A stretch of DNA of 64,000 bases from Exiguobacterium marinum DSM 16307 (GCF_000620845.1 NZ_KK211189.1:2263878-2327877), one strand, 5' to 3'; positions 19,329 to 32,477 are shown, counted from the stretch's first letter. The notes: generated by a model from the letters alone, not told the origin. A program made the numbers and translations.

Positions 19329-20619
19329 GGATTTCACTCTCCTTCACACCAAACCATCCTTTACGTTTGTCGAACAGGCGACTTGAGACAAGGAGGTGCA
19401 TCAAATAACGTGAGATGAACACGTTTGAGATGAACGTCATCGCAATTGAAATCATGAGCATAATCGCAAATCCTTTGACTGAACTCTGTCCGAAATAGAA
19501 CAAAACAGCAGCCGAGATGAGCGTTGTCAAGTTGGCATCGATGATTGTACTGAGCGAACGACGGTTACCGGCACGGAACGCCGATAAGACCGACTTACCA
19601 GAGCGGAGTTCATCTTTGATCCGTTCTGCCGTGATGATGTTCGCATCGACCGCCATCCCGACACCGAGGACGAGTGCCGCGATCCCTGGGAGCGTCAAGA
19701 CCGCATTGATTCCATTGAAGAACAACATGATCAAATTAATGTATAGAACGAGTGTAATAATCGACACGAGTCCTGGTAGACGATAGAAGAACAACATGAA
19801 GAAGAATACAGCGATAATCCCGATTGTTGCGGCAAATACCGTTTCTTCAAGTGCATCTTGACCGAACTGGGCCGATACCGATGTCGAATAAATCTCATCA
19901 AGCTTGACCGGAAGCGCACCTGCGTTCAAGATGTCAGCGAGGCGTTGACCGCTCTCTGCGTCAATCCCACCACCTGAAATGATGGCTTTATCCGACAAGA
20001 TTGGCCCGTTGACGGAAGCATCTGACACAATTTTCGAGTTCTCTTTTTGAATTTCTTCCTCGTATGTGTCACCTTCTTCGTAATCGAGCCAAATGACGAG
20101 ACGATTCTCGGGAGCAGGACGTTGTGAGATTTCTGACGTCACTTCACCGAATTTGTCAGCGGATTGAAGCGTCAACTCAACGACCGGTTGCCCTTGTTGG
20201 TTGTAGCTGAGTGCAGCACCACGGGGCGCCAAGTCTTTCCCGTCGAGCAAGACGTTGTCATTTACGTCACGGAACGTCAATTGTGCCGTTGACGAGATGA
20301 CTTCGCGCGCTTCGTTTTGGTTCGACACGCCCGCGAGTTGGACACGGATTCGATTGTTTTCTTCGATTCGAACGTCCGGTTCGGATACCCCGAGGACGTT
20401 GATTCGGTTGTTGATGGCGCGAACGGTTGCATTCATCGCCGATTCGTCGATGACATCACCGTCTTCGAGCGGTTGCACTTCATACAAAACTTCGAATCCA
20501 CCTTTTAGGTCGAGTCCGAGATTCGTGTTCTTGACGACCCATGGTGTCGTGAACACAGCGAGCAGGATTGTCGCAATCATGAGGATCGCGAAAATCACAA
20601 TGTTGCCTTTTTTGTACAT
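19318..20619 (-). CDS. secD: Protein translocase subunit SecD
   Basis: RND-fold subunit of 433 residues that uses the proton gradient to help release secreted proteins. After one N-terminal span come NLGLDLKGGFEVLYEV (the G-box), a periplasmic P1 region with PDVRIEENNRIRVQLAGV and PRGAALSYN, then five spans with GVGMAVDANIITAERIKDELR, the SecD signature. It is compact compared with the E. coli protein (615 aa). Start ATG follows AAAGGAAA. Confidence 0.95.
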   Translation of the reverse strand: MYKKGNIVIFAILMIATILLAVFTTPWVVKNTNLGLDLKGGFEVLYEVQPLEDGDVIDESAMNATVRAINNRINVLGVSEPDVRIEENNRIRVQLAGVSNQNEAREVISSTAQLTFRDVNDNVLLDGKDLAPRGAALSYNQQGQPVVELTLQSADKFGEVTSEISQRPAPENRLVIWLDYEEGDTYEEEIQKENSKIVSDASVNGPILSDKAIISGGGIDAESGQRLADILNAGALPVKLDEIYSTSVSAQFGQDALEETVFAATIGIIAVFFFMLFFYRLPGLVSIITLVLYINLIMLFFNGINAVLTLPGIAALVLGVGMAVDANIITAERIKDELRSGKSVLSAFRAGNRRSLSTIIDANLTTLISAAVLFYFGQSSVKGFAIMLMISIAMTFISNVFISRYLMHLLVSSRLFDKRKGWFGVKESEIREL

Positions 20620-20832
20620 ACGACTATTTCCTTTCTAGACCACTGTTCTTGATAAAAACTTCTCTTGTTAACATTACAAATTTTCTAAACATTTATCAAT
20701 CATTTTCCTAAAATTGTAACGGCTGTTCACAGATTATCTGTCCTAATTTGCGTATAAGACTAAATGTTGCGCATAGGCAAAACTTCATGTATGATAAACC
20801 TAACCATTACGAAATTAAAGGAGTCTTCCCTC

Positions 20833-21693
20833 ATGGATAGTACGATTATTTATGCGTTCCTCCTCACCTTGTTTGCAGGACTTGCGACAGGGATCGGGAG
20901 TATGATCGCATTCTTTGCGAAACGAACAAACACAGCTTTCTTATCGATATCACTCGGTTTTTCCGGAGGTGTCATGATTTATGTATCATTCATCGAAATT
21001 TTCCCAAAAGCGCTTGAAGAGCTTGTTGGCGCACACGGAGAATCCACAGGTACGATTTATACAGTCCTTGCGTTCTTCGGTGGTATGTTCTTGATTGGCT
21101 TGATTGATAAATTCATCCCAAAAATGGAGAACCCGCACGAGGTCAAATTCGTTGAATCGATGCAAAATGATCCGTCTACTCAAGAATTGGCGACGACCGC
21201 AACAAATGAATCGACCAACATCACTCATCCGGAAACACAAAACCGCCTAAGAAAAATGGGGATTTTCATGGCACTCGCTATCGGAATTCATAACTTTCCT
21301 GAAGGGTTGGCGACGTTCATCTCGGCACTTGATGATCCTGCCGTCGGTCTTGCCATCGCGATCGCCATCGCCTTGCATAACATTCCGGAAGGGATTGCCG
21401 TCTCGGTTCCAATCTATTATGCGACGGGTTCACGGAAGAAGGCGTTCAAACTTTCGATGTTATCTGGACTTGCCGAACCGGCCGGAGCTGCCATCGGTTT
21501 TTTGATTCTCATGCCGTTCTTGAGCGACACGGTATTCGGACTATTATTCGCGGCAGTCGGTGGAATCATGGTATTCATCTCACTTGACGAATTGCTACCT
21601 GCCGCCCGCGAATATGGGCGTGCCCATCACTCAATGTATGGAATGGTCGCCGGGATGATTGTTATGGCGACAAGTCTGATTCTATTGATGTAA
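20833..21693 (+). CDS. zupT: ZIP-family metal transporter, ZupT-like
   Basis: Zinc (and possibly other divalent metal) uptake protein, 286 residues, about eight spans. Both metal-binding half-sites are present: HNFPEGLATF in span 4 and HNIPEGIAVS in span 5, with SGLAEPAGA between. A loop rich in Asn and Thr (near residues 120-135) replaces the His-rich loop of other ZIPs. Start is the ATG at 20833 after AAAGGAG; an upstream in-frame ATG has no ribosome site. It is a single gene. Confidence 0.9.
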   Translation: MDSTIIYAFLLTLFAGLATGIGSMIAFFAKRTNTAFLSISLGFSGGVMIYVSFIEIFPKALEELVGAHGESTGTIYTVLAFFGGMFLIGLIDKFIPKMENPHEVKFVESMQNDPSTQELATTATNESTNITHPETQNRLRKMGIFMALAIGIHNFPEGLATFISALDDPAVGLAIAIAIALHNIPEGIAVSVPIYYATGSRKKAFKLSMLSGLAEPAGAAIGFLILMPFLSDTVFGLLFAAVGGIMVFISLDELLPAAREYGRAHHSMYGMVAGMIVMATSLILLM

Positions 21694-21698
21694 CAAAC

Positions 21699-21731
21699 AA
21701 TGCCCTGACGAAGCCGTCAGGGCATTGTTTT
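21699..21731. terminator. Bidirectional terminator between zupT and the chemoreceptor gene
   Basis: AATGCCCTGACG and CGTCAGGGCATT form a perfect 12-bp stem followed by GTTTTAATTTG. Confidence 0.85.
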
Positions 21732-23502
21732 AATTTGTTTTAAATACATGGACAACATCTTTTAATTCGGAGGACATATGGCTCATCGTCTCGGCAATCC
21801 CATTGATTTCCTGAATAGCCGCAAGTTGTTCTTCGACGTTCGCACCCGCTTCTTCGACACTTCGCTGTGTCGAGACAGCGTTCGTAGACATATCTTCAAC
21901 CGATACCGCGACCTCTGTCGTATTGGCACTTACCTCTTCCGTCGCTGCAGCAATCTCACTCATTTGACGCGACGTTTCTTCGATGACCGCTACAATCTCC
22001 CGGAACGCTTCGGCCACTTCACCCATTTGCGATACCCCGTTCTCTACGTGCACACTCGACTCCTCAAACGCCGATTCGACTTGTTCTGTGTCCCGCTGAA
22101 TGTCGCGGACGACGGTTTGAATTTGAATCGCGGACTGCTTTGATTCTTCGGCAAGCTTTCGAACCTCCGCAGCGACGACCGCGAATCCTTTACCATGCTC
22201 ACCGGCACGTGCCGCTTCTATGGCCGCATTCAAGGCAAGCAAGTTCGTCTGTTCCGTAATGGCTGTAATGGAACGGGTGATCTTTTCAATCTCTAGCGAC
22301 TGGTTCGACAGACGACTCACCATTTGATTGGTCATTTCATTTGCCCGACGGATTTCTTGCATTCGCTTCTCGGCCAATTGAACCGTATCTAGTCCACCGT
22401 TCGCCGCCTCGAGTGTATGAATCGTCTGTTCATTCACTCCTTGTGAAGCGGCAGCAATTTGATTCAAGCCGTCAACCGCTTGATTGACACCGATCGTTCC
22501 TTCCTCCGCGCGCTTGGATGACCCTTGGGCAGCTATATTCATGTCTTCGAATAATCGTGAGACACCTTGTGTCGTCGTTGCCACATGATCTGTGCTTGCG
22601 TAAAGTTCCTCTGAATAGGCTGTGACTTTATCTGAAGCTTCTCCCACGCGACGAATCAAACCGACAAGGTTATGTTTCATCTCGTTAAACGCCGTCACAA
22701 GGTCTCCAAGTTCATCGTTTGATGCGACTTCGATATCTTCTCCCGTCAAATCACCTTCCGCCATGATTCGGGCTTGACGACCGAGTCGGTTGATCGGTTT
22801 TAGGAATAGGCGTTGTAGTGCTAAGAGAGAAAGAATTCCAATTACGACACCGACAACACTGATGACAATCATCCAAAAAATCGAACTTTCTGCATCCTTT
22901 TGAACCACCTCCGTCTCAGACTCAAGGAGGCCTCCTTTATACTCGACAAGATCTGTCACCGTCATGCGGACACGGTCCGTCGTAGGCGTCACACTCGTAT
23001 TGAGTACAGTCTTATATCCAATCTCGTCTTGTTGCTGGCGAAGTTCGATCGCACGATTCATTTCGCGGTCCAACAGTTCGTTAAACTTTTCCAAGTCTTC
23101 TAGCCAAGATAAGATTTTCTCATCTGAAGACGATGCGTTGAGTTTTTTCATCAACTCATCACGATTCTCTTGAACCCCCTGTAAACTAATGAGTGTCTTT
23201 GGATTTGCGACAAGCATATAATAATTCAAATATCGTTCAGCATCCGTTACTGCCAATGACAAATTTTCTGCGAGGAGCATCTCTTGCATCCCTTCACTGA
23301 GGACCCGATCGTAAGCAGCAGTCGATTGTCTCAACTGATATGACCCGAGTGCTCCAACAATGACGAGGGCGATAATCGTCGGAACTAGTGCGATTGCCAT
23401 ACGTCTTTTAAGTGAAGAACGTCTATTTTGTTTCACACCGCTTCGTTTCCGTGTCCACCCTTTCCAATTTTTGAACGGTCTTACAAATCGTTTCACATCC
23501 AT
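21730..23502 (-). CDS. Methyl-accepting chemotaxis protein
   Basis: Membrane chemoreceptor of 590 residues. A basic N-terminal tail leads into span 1 ([18 protein letters not shown], about 37-54), a helical extracellular sensor of about 150 residues of the four-helix-bundle kind (contains [13 protein letters not shown]), span 2 ([19 protein letters not shown], about 210-228), HAMP, and a coiled-coil signalling domain with [20 protein letters not shown] and [15 protein letters not shown]. The ligand is unknown. The ATG follows GGAG. It is orphan, with no che genes nearby. Confidence 0.93.
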   Translation of the reverse strand: MDVKRFVRPFKNWKGWTRKRSGVKQNRRSSLKRRMAIALVPTIIALVIVGALGSYQLRQSTAAYDRVLSEGMQEMLLAENLSLAVTDAERYLNYYMLVANPKTLISLQGVQENRDELMKKLNASSSDEKILSWLEDLEKFNELLDREMNRAIELRQQQDEIGYKTVLNTSVTPTTDRVRMTVTDLVEYKGGLLESETEVVQKDAESSIFWMIVISVVGVVIGILSLLALQRLFLKPINRLGRQARIMAEGDLTGEDIEVASNDELGDLVTAFNEMKHNLVGLIRRVGEASDKVTAYSEELYASTDHVATTTQGVSRLFEDMNIAAQGSSKRAEEGTIGVNQAVDGLNQIAAASQGVNEQTIHTLEAANGGLDTVQLAEKRMQEIRRANEMTNQMVSRLSNQSLEIEKITRSITAITEQTNLLALNAAIEAARAGEHGKGFAVVAAEVRKLAEESKQSAIQIQTVVRDIQRDTEQVESAFEESSVHVENGVSQMGEVAEAFREIVAVIEETSRQMSEIAAATEEVSANTTEVAVSVEDMSTNAVSTQRSVEEAGANVEEQLAAIQEINGIAETMSHMSSELKDVVHVFKTN

Positions 23503-23682
23503 ATCGTTCGTTCTCCTTCATCTCGGATTTCTTCTCACCTTGACATTAATGCAAACGTTTTCACTATTCAAATCGATTTTTCGAAATAAGGTGGATGAAT
23601 TTGAAACTAATTCATTTTGACAAAAATAAGTCATCTTTTGTATACTTTAAATCGTAATAATTACGTTTTGTGAGGTATTCAA

Positions 23683-24840
23683 ATGAATGTTGAAAACACA
23701 TCGGTATTAATTATTGGTGGTGGTGTCCACGGAATGACACTCGCCATCTCATATATAGAACAAGGCGGTAAATTAGATGATTTACTAATTGTCGATCCGA
23801 ATTCCGACCCGCTGGCCAACTGGACGCGACAGACCGACTCGATTTCGATGTCGCACCTGCGTTCGACTCGTGTTCACCACGTCTCTTCAAACCCATACGC
23901 CTTGAAGCAATTCGCATCCCGTCATGCCTACCGTTCAAATCATTTCAAAGACACGTTTGGACGTCCGTCGCTCGAACTGTTCAACGATCATGCCTTGATG
24001 CTATGGGACGAACTTCGTCTAAATGACTGCTTTCTCGGGAATGAACGGGTAATGGCAGTTCGTAAAGAAGGGCAGGGTTTTCACGTCCAAACTGACCGAC
24101 GTATGATTGTGGCGGACTCGGTCATTGTCGCGATCGGTCAATCTGCGTCCGTCGTATTGCCGGAATGGACGAACGAACGATGCCAGCACATTTTCACGAA
24201 AGTTCGAGGAGATGAATCAAATGATGTGACTGTAATCGGCGGTGGTATTACGGCACTCCATTATGTCGTCAAGCGCGTCAATCAAGGACATCGCGTCACA
24301 CTCGTAACGAGACGTCCGCTAGAAGTCAGTCAGTTCGATGCAGATCGTGAGTTCATGGGACCGAAAGGATTGGACCAGTTCAATCGTTTACAGCAGGACT
24401 GGACGACAAAACGCTCGTTCATCACACGGGAGAGAAAACCAGGTTCTGCTCCGAACGACCTCGTCTTAAAAGTAAAGCGCTTGATTCAAACGGATGCCGT
24501 TACGCATCAAATCGGTGAAGTAGAACGTCATCAAGACACACTCATGGTAAATGGCGAGCGTCTAGACGACAGTGAAATCGTGTTGTGCACCGGGATACGA
24601 CCTCAACCCGTGAAAGAAACGTTCTTACGACCATTGATCGAGCAACTCGATCTCCCTTTCACGCCGTGTGGAACCCCAGTGTTGAACAATCGACTTGAGT
24701 GGACAGGCGGTCTCTATTTAACCGGTGCATACGCCGACTTGATCATCGGTCCGTTCGCACGTGCCGTCTATGGCGGGCAAGAGGCAGCCCGTAGAATCAT
24801 CCCCCAACTTCTCTCGACACAAAAAAGCGTCCGACCGTAA
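23683..24840 (+). CDS. FAD/NAD(P)-binding oxidoreductase of unknown substrate
   Basis: Flavoprotein of 385 residues with an N-terminal FAD Rossmann motif IIGGGVHGMTLAISY near residue 9, an internal NADPH-type motif VIGGGITALHYV near 182, and ATG/GIR (LCTGIRPQP) late in the chain. The layout resembles ornithine/lysine N-monooxygenases (IucD/SidA-like) and FAD-NAD(P)-binding proteins rather than thioredoxin reductases: WTRQTDSISMSHLRS is near 46. No siderophore genes are nearby, so a siderophore role is not supported. The ATG follows GTGAGGT. Confidence 0.75.
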   Translation: MNVENTSVLIIGGGVHGMTLAISYIEQGGKLDDLLIVDPNSDPLANWTRQTDSISMSHLRSTRVHHVSSNPYALKQFASRHAYRSNHFKDTFGRPSLELFNDHALMLWDELRLNDCFLGNERVMAVRKEGQGFHVQTDRRMIVADSVIVAIGQSASVVLPEWTNERCQHIFTKVRGDESNDVTVIGGGITALHYVVKRVNQGHRVTLVTRRPLEVSQFDADREFMGPKGLDQFNRLQQDWTTKRSFITRERKPGSAPNDLVLKVKRLIQTDAVTHQIGEVERHQDTLMVNGERLDDSEIVLCTGIRPQPVKETFLRPLIEQLDLPFTPCGTPVLNNRLEWTGGLYLTGAYADLIIGPFARAVYGGQEAARRIIPQLLSTQKSVRP

Positions 24841-24853
24841 CGGTCAGACGCTT
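24821..24853. terminator. Bidirectional terminator between the oxidoreductase and yajC
   Basis: AAGCGTC-GACCG-TAA-CGGTC-AGACGCTT hairpin. T-rich tracts follow on both strands. It lies at the end of two convergent units. Confidence 0.8.
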
Positions 24854-24859
24854 ACTTGC

Positions 24860-25147
24860 TTATTCCTCAAATGAGGCATTCGCTTTTTTCACGACTTCTG
24901 CCACTGCACTTCGGTTGAAGCGAAGAAGCGACTGGTCGCATTTCAAAACGACATGTGTGTCTTCGATTTGATGAACGACGCCGTGTAAACCGCCGATTGT
25001 GACAACGCTGTCGCCACGCTCGAGGGCGTTTTGCATCGATTGTACTTCTTTTTGGCGTTTCGTCTGTGGACGAATCAAAAGGAAGTAAAATACGACGAAA
25101 ATCAAGATCATTGGTAATAACGCAACGAGTGTTTCCATGTGTAACAT
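24860..25147 (-). CDS. yajC: YajC, Sec translocase auxiliary protein
   Basis: Small inner membrane protein (95 residues) with one N-terminal span (LVALLPMILIFVVFYFLLIRPQ) followed by the conserved RPQTKRQKE stretch and a small beta domain (GDSVVTIGGLHGVV). It associates with SecDF. In Bacillus (YrbF) it also follows tgt. Two in-frame ATGs (25147 and 25138) are both compatible with the AAGGAAAGGG site. Confidence 0.92.
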   Translation of the reverse strand: MLHMETLVALLPMILIFVVFYFLLIRPQTKRQKEVQSMQNALERGDSVVTIGGLHGVVHQIEDTHVVLKCDQSLLRFNRSAVAEVVKKANASFEE

Positions 25148-25222
25148 TCACCCTTTCCTTCAATATCAGGTTCATTATACCGTGAAACTGAAACAATGTC
25201 ACATAATGTCCGACACGATTTC

Positions 25223-27423
<2,201 letters not shown>

Positions 27424-27426
27424 ACC

Positions 27427-28428
27427 TTACTCCTCTTCCTCAACATAACCAAAATGCGACTTGGCAAACTGTGTAATCATGCGTCCTCGCGGCGTGCGCT
27501 GCAAGAATCCTTGTTGTAATAAATAGGGCTCATAGACGTCTTCAATCGTCTGAGCATCCTCACCGATCGTAGCGGCGAGCGTCTCGAGTCCGACCGGTCC
27601 ACCTCCGAACCGTTCGACCATGGACCGAAGTAACCGGTGATCGACTTCATCGAGACCGAGCGCATCGACGTGAAGACGGTCGAGCGCGTCGGATGCGAGC
27701 ACGGGGTCGATTTCTTTCGTTCCAGCCACTTGTGCGAAGTCACGAACACGTCGCAATAACCGGTTCGCGATTCGTGGCGTCCCGCGCGATCGTTTCGCAA
27801 TCGCTCCGCTCGCCTCAGGTGAAATCGAGAGACGGAACAACTGTGCCGTCCGACTGACAATGGCCGCTAATTCATGCGGTTCATAATATTCAAGCTTCAG
27901 TGTGACGCCGAAACGGTCACGAAGTGGTGCCGACAACATTCCGGCCCTTGTCGTCGCTCCGACAAGCGTGAACGGTGGCAGGTCGATGCGCACACTTCGT
28001 GCCATCTCGCCTTGTCCGTAGACGATGTCGAGACAGTAGTCCTCCATCGCTGGATAGAGAATCTCTTCGATTGTCCGGCTCAACCGGTGAATTTCGTCGA
28101 TGAATAAGACGTCTCCCGGTTCAAGTGTCGAGAGGATTGCCGCCAAATCACCTGGTCGTTCAATCGCAGGGCCAGCGGTCGTCTTGATCCCGACACCCAT
28201 CTCGTTGGCGATGATTTGGGCAAGTGTCGTCTTTCCAAGTCCAGGTGGTCCGTATAACAATACGTGGTCGAGCGTCTCACTGCGAAGTTTGGCGGCCTGA
28301 ATGAAGACCGACAAATTGCCTTTCGCTTTTTCTTGCCCGATATATTGCTCGAAGCGCTGCGGACGTAAGCTCCACTCTTCAGAGTCTTCATATTGCTGAT
28401 GAGATTGTGACAACAATCGTTCGTCCAT
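27427..28428 (-). CDS. ruvB: Holliday junction helicase RuvB
   Basis: AAA+ motor (333 residues) of the RuvAB branch-migration complex. It has [16 protein letters not shown] at the N-terminus, Walker [10 protein letters not shown] near residue 59, Walker [13 protein letters not shown], sensor [18 protein letters not shown], and C-terminal winged helix with the RTPRGRM motif. It is directly downstream of ruvA (10-base gap). Confidence 0.97.
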   Translation of the reverse strand: MDERLLSQSHQQYEDSEEWSLRPQRFEQYIGQEKAKGNLSVFIQAAKLRSETLDHVLLYGPPGLGKTTLAQIIANEMGVGIKTTAGPAIERPGDLAAILSTLEPGDVLFIDEIHRLSRTIEEILYPAMEDYCLDIVYGQGEMARSVRIDLPPFTLVGATTRAGMLSAPLRDRFGVTLKLEYYEPHELAAIVSRTAQLFRLSISPEASGAIAKRSRGTPRIANRLLRRVRDFAQVAGTKEIDPVLASDALDRLHVDALGLDEVDHRLLRSMVERFGGGPVGLETLAATIGEDAQTIEDVYEPYLLQQGFLQRTPRGRMITQFAKSHFGYVEEEE

Positions 28429-28438
28429 AGCTTCCTCC

Positions 28439-29026
28439 TTATTTCAATAACAGCTGTAGCGCGCGTTTTATGTACGCGTCGGTCGTCAAGATTTCCCCGC
28501 TCAATGCTTTGCGTACTTTCGCAATCTCTCGTTCAGAATATCCGAGTGCGACGAGCGCTTCACACGCCTCGTCTAGTTCTGATGCACCTTGTGCGAACAA
28601 TCCTTCGTTCGGCACATAATCCGGTGCGAGTTCGGATAGCTTCCCTTTTAGGTCGAGGGCCATCTGTTTAGCCGTCTTCTTACCGACTCCCGGGAACTTC
28701 GTCAAATACTTCTCATTCTCGGTTTCAATTGCGTCAATCAACGCATCGATATCGCCAGATGCGACGATGGCGAGCGCTCCTTTTGGTCCAATCCCGCTGA
28801 CGCTAAGAAGCTTATTGAAGAGCTCCCGCTCCCGGCGTGACCGGAAACCGTATAGCGTCTGTTGGTCTTCACGCACGTAATGATGCGTAAATACGATTAC
28901 ATGTTCGTCTTGTTCACGATAAAAAAACGGGTTAGGCACATGTACTTTGTAGCCGACGCCCGAAACATCTAACGTTATATATTCCGCACACACATAGGCG
29001 ACGGGTCCTTTTACGAATTCAATCAC
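28439..29026 (-). CDS. ruvA: Holliday junction DNA-binding protein RuvA
   Basis: Tetrameric junction-binding protein (195 residues): OB-fold domain I ([11 protein letters not shown]), two helix-hairpin-helix motifs ([14 protein letters not shown] and [17 protein letters not shown]), and the flexible C-terminal domain III that controls RuvB ([14 protein letters not shown]). It is the first gene of the ruvAB-queA-tgt-yajC unit; TACAAT, a possible -10, lies about 40 bases upstream. Confidence 0.96.
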   Translation of the reverse strand: MIEFVKGPVAYVCAEYITLDVSGVGYKVHVPNPFFYREQDEHVIVFTHHYVREDQQTLYGFRSRRERELFNKLLSVSGIGPKGALAIVASGDIDALIDAIETENEKYLTKFPGVGKKTAKQMALDLKGKLSELAPDYVPNEGLFAQGASELDEACEALVALGYSEREIAKVRKALSGEILTTDAYIKRALQLLLK

Positions 29027-29083
29027 GGTGTACTCTCCTTTTCGGTCGGAAAAACTGCATTTATTGTACCATAACGGACGACA

Positions 29084-29115
29084 CGAAAAAAGGACAGGCG
29101 TTTACCTGTCCTGAA
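29084..29115 (-). terminator. Terminator after nadA
   Basis: CAGGACAGG-TAAACG-CCTGTCCT then TTTTTT on the reverse strand, between the nad operon and ruvA. Confidence 0.85.
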
Positions 29116-29119
29116 GCGA

Positions 29120-30199
29120 TTACCGTGCCAGCATCCGTTCAAGCGCACGTTTCGACAATTCTGTCGTGTCAGCATCGACACGAATCACATTCACTGGATC
29201 GGTCTCGAGTGATTCAAGCGACCAAAGTAGATGTTGCAAGTCGATTCGATTCATCGTGAGGCACGGACACATGAACGGGTTCAATGAGACGATATCAAGA
29301 TGTGGGTACGTGGCCGCCAAGCGGTTGACGAGGTTCATCTCCGTTCCGACCGCCCATTTCGTCCCCGGCGCACTCGCATCAATCTTGTCGATGATATACG
29401 ATGTCGATCCCGCCTCATCCGCTGCCTGAACGACGTCAAACGTACATTCCGGATGAACGATGATGCGGTGGTCCGGTTCGCGTTCACGAAACGTCTGAAT
29501 TTGCGAGACGGTGAACTTCTCATGGACGGAACAGTGTCCTTTCCAAAGGATGACCCGAATTTGTTCGAGCTCGCCTTCCGCAACCAATTCTTCGTGAAGT
29601 GGGTCCCAGACGGCCATCGCCTCGAGCGGGACCCCGAGGTCATATGCCGTGTTCCGACCAAGGTGTTGATCCGGAAGAAATAAAATTCGTTCCCCGGCCT
29701 CAAGTGCCCATTTGACAATTTCATGGGCGTTTGACGAAGTGACGGTCGCCCCACCGTGACGACCGACGAACGCTTTGATGGCCGCTGTTGAATTGACGTA
29801 TGTAATCGGTATGATTCCTTCTCCAAATCGTTCCGTCAGTTCTTCCCAGGCAATCTCCGTCTGATCGATATCGGCCATGTCTGCCATCGAACAACCGGCA
29901 CGCATATCGGGCAAGACGACAATCTGGTCGTCCCGCGTCAACATATCAGCCGTCTCTGCCATGAAATGGACACCACAAAAGACGATGAATTCCGCCTCGC
30001 TCATCTGTTCCGCGAGTCGCGCGAGCTGGAGCGAATCTCCTGTCGCGTCTGCGAACTGGACGACTTCGTCTTTTTGATAATGATGTGCCGGCAAGAACAG
30101 TCGCTTCCCGAGTCGGTCTTTGACTGCCTGAATCCGCGTCTCCATTTCTTCCACCGAAAGGTTAGCGTACGTCGGTGGAAGTGTTCCGAGTAGTTGCAT
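29120..30199 (-). CDS. nadA: Quinolinate synthase NadA
   Basis: 4Fe-4S enzyme (359 residues) that condenses iminoaspartate with dihydroxyacetone phosphate to quinolinate. Candidate cluster cysteines lie in GCSMADMAD near 110, in HPEC near 230 and in CPCLTMN near 320, matching the three-Cys pattern of Bacillus-type NadA. The ATG at 30199 follows AAGGAGG and lies inside the end of nadC, overlapping it by 38 bases. It depends on Fe-S assembly, consistent with a NifS-type desulfurase divergent from this operon. Confidence 0.95.
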   Translation of the reverse strand: MQLLGTLPPTYANLSVEEMETRIQAVKDRLGKRLFLPAHHYQKDEVVQFADATGDSLQLARLAEQMSEAEFIVFCGVHFMAETADMLTRDDQIVVLPDMRAGCSMADMADIDQTEIAWEELTERFGEGIIPITYVNSTAAIKAFVGRHGGATVTSSNAHEIVKWALEAGERILFLPDQHLGRNTAYDLGVPLEAMAVWDPLHEELVAEGELEQIRVILWKGHCSVHEKFTVSQIQTFREREPDHRIIVHPECTFDVVQAADEAGSTSYIIDKIDASAPGTKWAVGTEMNLVNRLAATYPHLDIVSLNPFMCPCLTMNRIDLQHLLWSLESLETDPVNVIRVDADTTELSKRALERMLAR

Positions 30200-31034
30200 A
30201 TTTCATTCCTCCTTGTAAATTCATACTACAGTCAAGCGCGCGCACTGAATGGGTCAATTGCCCGAGGGAGATCACATCGATGCGAATTCCTTTGTATGCG
30301 GCAATCGAATCGAGCGTGATGCCCCCGGACACTTCGGTTTTGATATGACGTGGGATATGCCGGACCCATTCTCTCAATTCATCCGGTGTACGATTATCAA
30401 GCATCACAATATCTGGTTTCGCCGGAATCGCCTCTAAGAGCTGTGTGAACGTCTCGACCTCGACTTCAATCGGGGTCGTATGCCCCACTTTAGCGCGTGC
30501 GGCATGAATGGCCTCTGTCACACCACCGAGTGCGACGATATGGTTGTCTTTGATCATGACGGCATCGTCGAGTCGGAGTCGATGGTTATAGCCGCCGCCG
30601 ACACGAACCGCATACTTCTCAAGCATACGAAGGCCCGGGGTCGTCTTCCGTGTATCGGTAACGTGAATCGATTCGTCATTGAGAGAATCAACGCACTGAC
30701 GTGTCATGGTCGCAACACCACTCACGTGTTGAATCACATTCAATAGGACGCGCTCCGTCTCTAAAAGGACACGTGTCTTTCCTTTCAAGACGATCAGTTC
30801 GTCGCCGATCGCGATTTGATGACCGTCTTCTTGGCAGAACAAGACATCAAACTGCTGAATCGTAGCAAGTTCTTGAACGATTGGTTTTCCGCAAAAGATC
30901 CCTTCTTCTTTCGCAACGATTGTTGCGACCGATTCATCATCCGGGTCAATCAACGCACTCGATAAATCGCCAAATCCGATGTCTTCAATCAAAAAGTTCT
31001 GCAGCTGTTCGCGTAGATAAATCGTGTTCATCAT
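30162..31034 (-). CDS. nadC: Quinolinate phosphoribosyltransferase NadC
   Basis: Type II PRTase (290 residues) that converts quinolinate and PRPP to nicotinate mononucleotide. Visible features are [14 protein letters not shown] at the N-terminus, [35 protein letters not shown] near 140, IKDNHI, and the C-terminal EVSGGI. The tandem ATG at 31034 follows GGAGAGGT; a longer frame reaches into nadB without its own ribosome site. It overlaps nadB by 50 bases and nadA by 38, a tightly packed operon. Confidence 0.95.
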   Translation of the reverse strand: MMNTIYLREQLQNFLIEDIGFGDLSSALIDPDDESVATIVAKEEGIFCGKPIVQELATIQQFDVLFCQEDGHQIAIGDELIVLKGKTRVLLETERVLLNVIQHVSGVATMTRQCVDSLNDESIHVTDTRKTTPGLRMLEKYAVRVGGGYNHRLRLDDAVMIKDNHIVALGGVTEAIHAARAKVGHTTPIEVEVETFTQLLEAIPAKPDIVMLDNRTPDELREWVRHIPRHIKTEVSGGITLDSIAAYKGIRIDVISLGQLTHSVRALDCSMNLQGGMKYATTRNTSTDVR

Positions 31035-32418
31035 ACCTCTCCATTTCAAGGATGCTTTGCGCGAGGAGACGCGCTGCATCGAGTTGTAAAGTTTGTTCAC
31101 TTAATTGTCTTGTCACGTGTTTCGTCAAGGTCAATGATTGGGTATTTTGTAAGAAACATTTCATTTCTTCAAGACTTGGTGAGATTGTCAACCATTTACC
31201 GATTTGATGACGTAACGTTCGGAAGTCATCCGGTTTGATGTCGTAAGCCATCGTCTCACTTGACGTAAAGGATGAGTCATGTAGCTGAAGCGCTCGCGCG
31301 ACCCGTTTCCCGAACACCCAACATTCAAGAAGCGAGTTCGAAGCCAACCGATTCGTCCCATGGACTCCTGTATCCGCGACTTCACCGACTGCGTATAATC
31401 CATCAACGCCGGTTCTTCCCATGTCATCCACTTCGATTCCACCCATATGAAAATGAAGACCTGGACGTACCGGAATCCGGTGACGATCAATCCCAAGCTT
31501 GTCGCATGTCAAAGCGAGTTTCGGGAAGCGGTCCCGTAGTCGTTTCACTGTCGTCGTATCTAGATAAACAGGTCCCGCTTGTTCAGTCAGGACCCAAGCC
31601 ACCTCATCTCGAGGAGCGAGACTGCCAAGCGGATGATGCGCCATCACATGGTTTCCTTCCTTATCAACGAGCGTCGCCCCGGCTCCTCGGAGCGCCTCGG
31701 TTACGAGGTGAGGCTCATCAGTCGCCAGTAATGTGGGGTGAAATTGAATCCGCTGTAAGTGTGTCAGCTTAGCACCACATCGATTTGCCAGAACGAGACC
31801 ATCGCCGGTCACGGTATGCGCGTTTGAAGTCCAATCGATCAGTCCACCAATGCCACCTGTCGCCAACACGACAGCACCGGCTTCAATATGTAGGACTTCT
31901 TCTTTATGAAACGCCATCGCACCGACGACTCGTCCTTCTTTCATCACCAGGTCATGTACGAGGACGTGTTCGAGCATTTTCACGTTGTCTGACAACGACT
32001 GACGTAATTGTCGCATGACATGACGACCCGTCTCGTCGCCACCGGCATGAAAAATTCGATGCGCTCGATGTGCGCCTTCTCGTCCGAGGGCATACTCGCC
32101 CTCTTCAAGATCAAATCGGACACCAAATCGCTCCATCTCTTCAATCGATTGACGACCTTCTTCGACGAGAATGTCTACTCGTGCTGAGCACGATGTCATG
32201 TTTGAAGCGAACATCGTGTCTTCTTTATGTGCCTCACTCGTCTCCTCAAGATACGAACTCGCAATTCCTCCTTGTGCCAAATCTGAGTTACTCTCCGTCA
32301 CCCCGCCTTTTGAAACGAGGAGAACAGATAAAGAACCCGGCACATGCAAGGCCGTTGTGACGGCGGCAAGTCCAGTACCAATAATCAAAATGTCAGTTCT
32401 CTCTTTGTGTAAAGACAC
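30985..32418 (-). CDS. nadB: L-aspartate oxidase NadB
   Basis: FAD enzyme (477 residues) for the first step of NAD synthesis, aspartate to iminoaspartate. The FAD motif IIGTGLAAVTTALHV is near residue 12, followed by SDLAQGGIASS, ATGGIGGL and RFHMGGIEVDDMGRTGVDGLYAVGEVA typical of the succinate dehydrogenase flavoprotein family. The start is a GTG at 32418 with an AGGTGAT site; both are covered by the repeats of the likely NiaR operator. First gene of nadB-nadC-nadA. Confidence 0.95.
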   Translation of the reverse strand: MSLHKERTDILIIGTGLAAVTTALHVPGSLSVLLVSKGGVTESNSDLAQGGIASSYLEETSEAHKEDTMFASNMTSCSARVDILVEEGRQSIEEMERFGVRFDLEEGEYALGREGAHRAHRIFHAGGDETGRHVMRQLRQSLSDNVKMLEHVLVHDLVMKEGRVVGAMAFHKEEVLHIEAGAVVLATGGIGGLIDWTSNAHTVTGDGLVLANRCGAKLTHLQRIQFHPTLLATDEPHLVTEALRGAGATLVDKEGNHVMAHHPLGSLAPRDEVAWVLTEQAGPVYLDTTTVKRLRDRFPKLALTCDKLGIDRHRIPVRPGLHFHMGGIEVDDMGRTGVDGLYAVGEVADTGVHGTNRLASNSLLECWVFGKRVARALQLHDSSFTSSETMAYDIKPDDFRTLRHQIGKWLTISPSLEEMKCFLQNTQSLTLTKHVTRQLSEQTLQLDAARLLAQSILEMERYDEHDLSTRTAAELFD

Positions 32419-32436
32419 CTGTATATCACCTGTATT
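32415..32436. promoter_or_regulatory. Candidate NiaR operator at nadB
   Basis: Direct repeat CACCTGTAT (32416-32424 and 32427-32435), 11 bases apart, one helical turn. It covers the nadB ribosome site and GTG start. Placement between nadB and the divergent nifS-niaR unit fits the known nicotinate-responsive autoregulated repressor of this pathway. Confidence 0.6.
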
Positions 32437-32448
32437 CCATATGTAATA

Positions 32449-32477
32449 TTGACTTGTAAACTAGTTTCGCATAATTT
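32449..32477 (+). promoter_or_regulatory. Promoter of nifS-niaR
   Basis: TTGACT (32449-32454), 17 bases, TAATTT (32472-32477); about 35 bases before the nifS start and just beyond the operator repeats. Confidence 0.7.
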
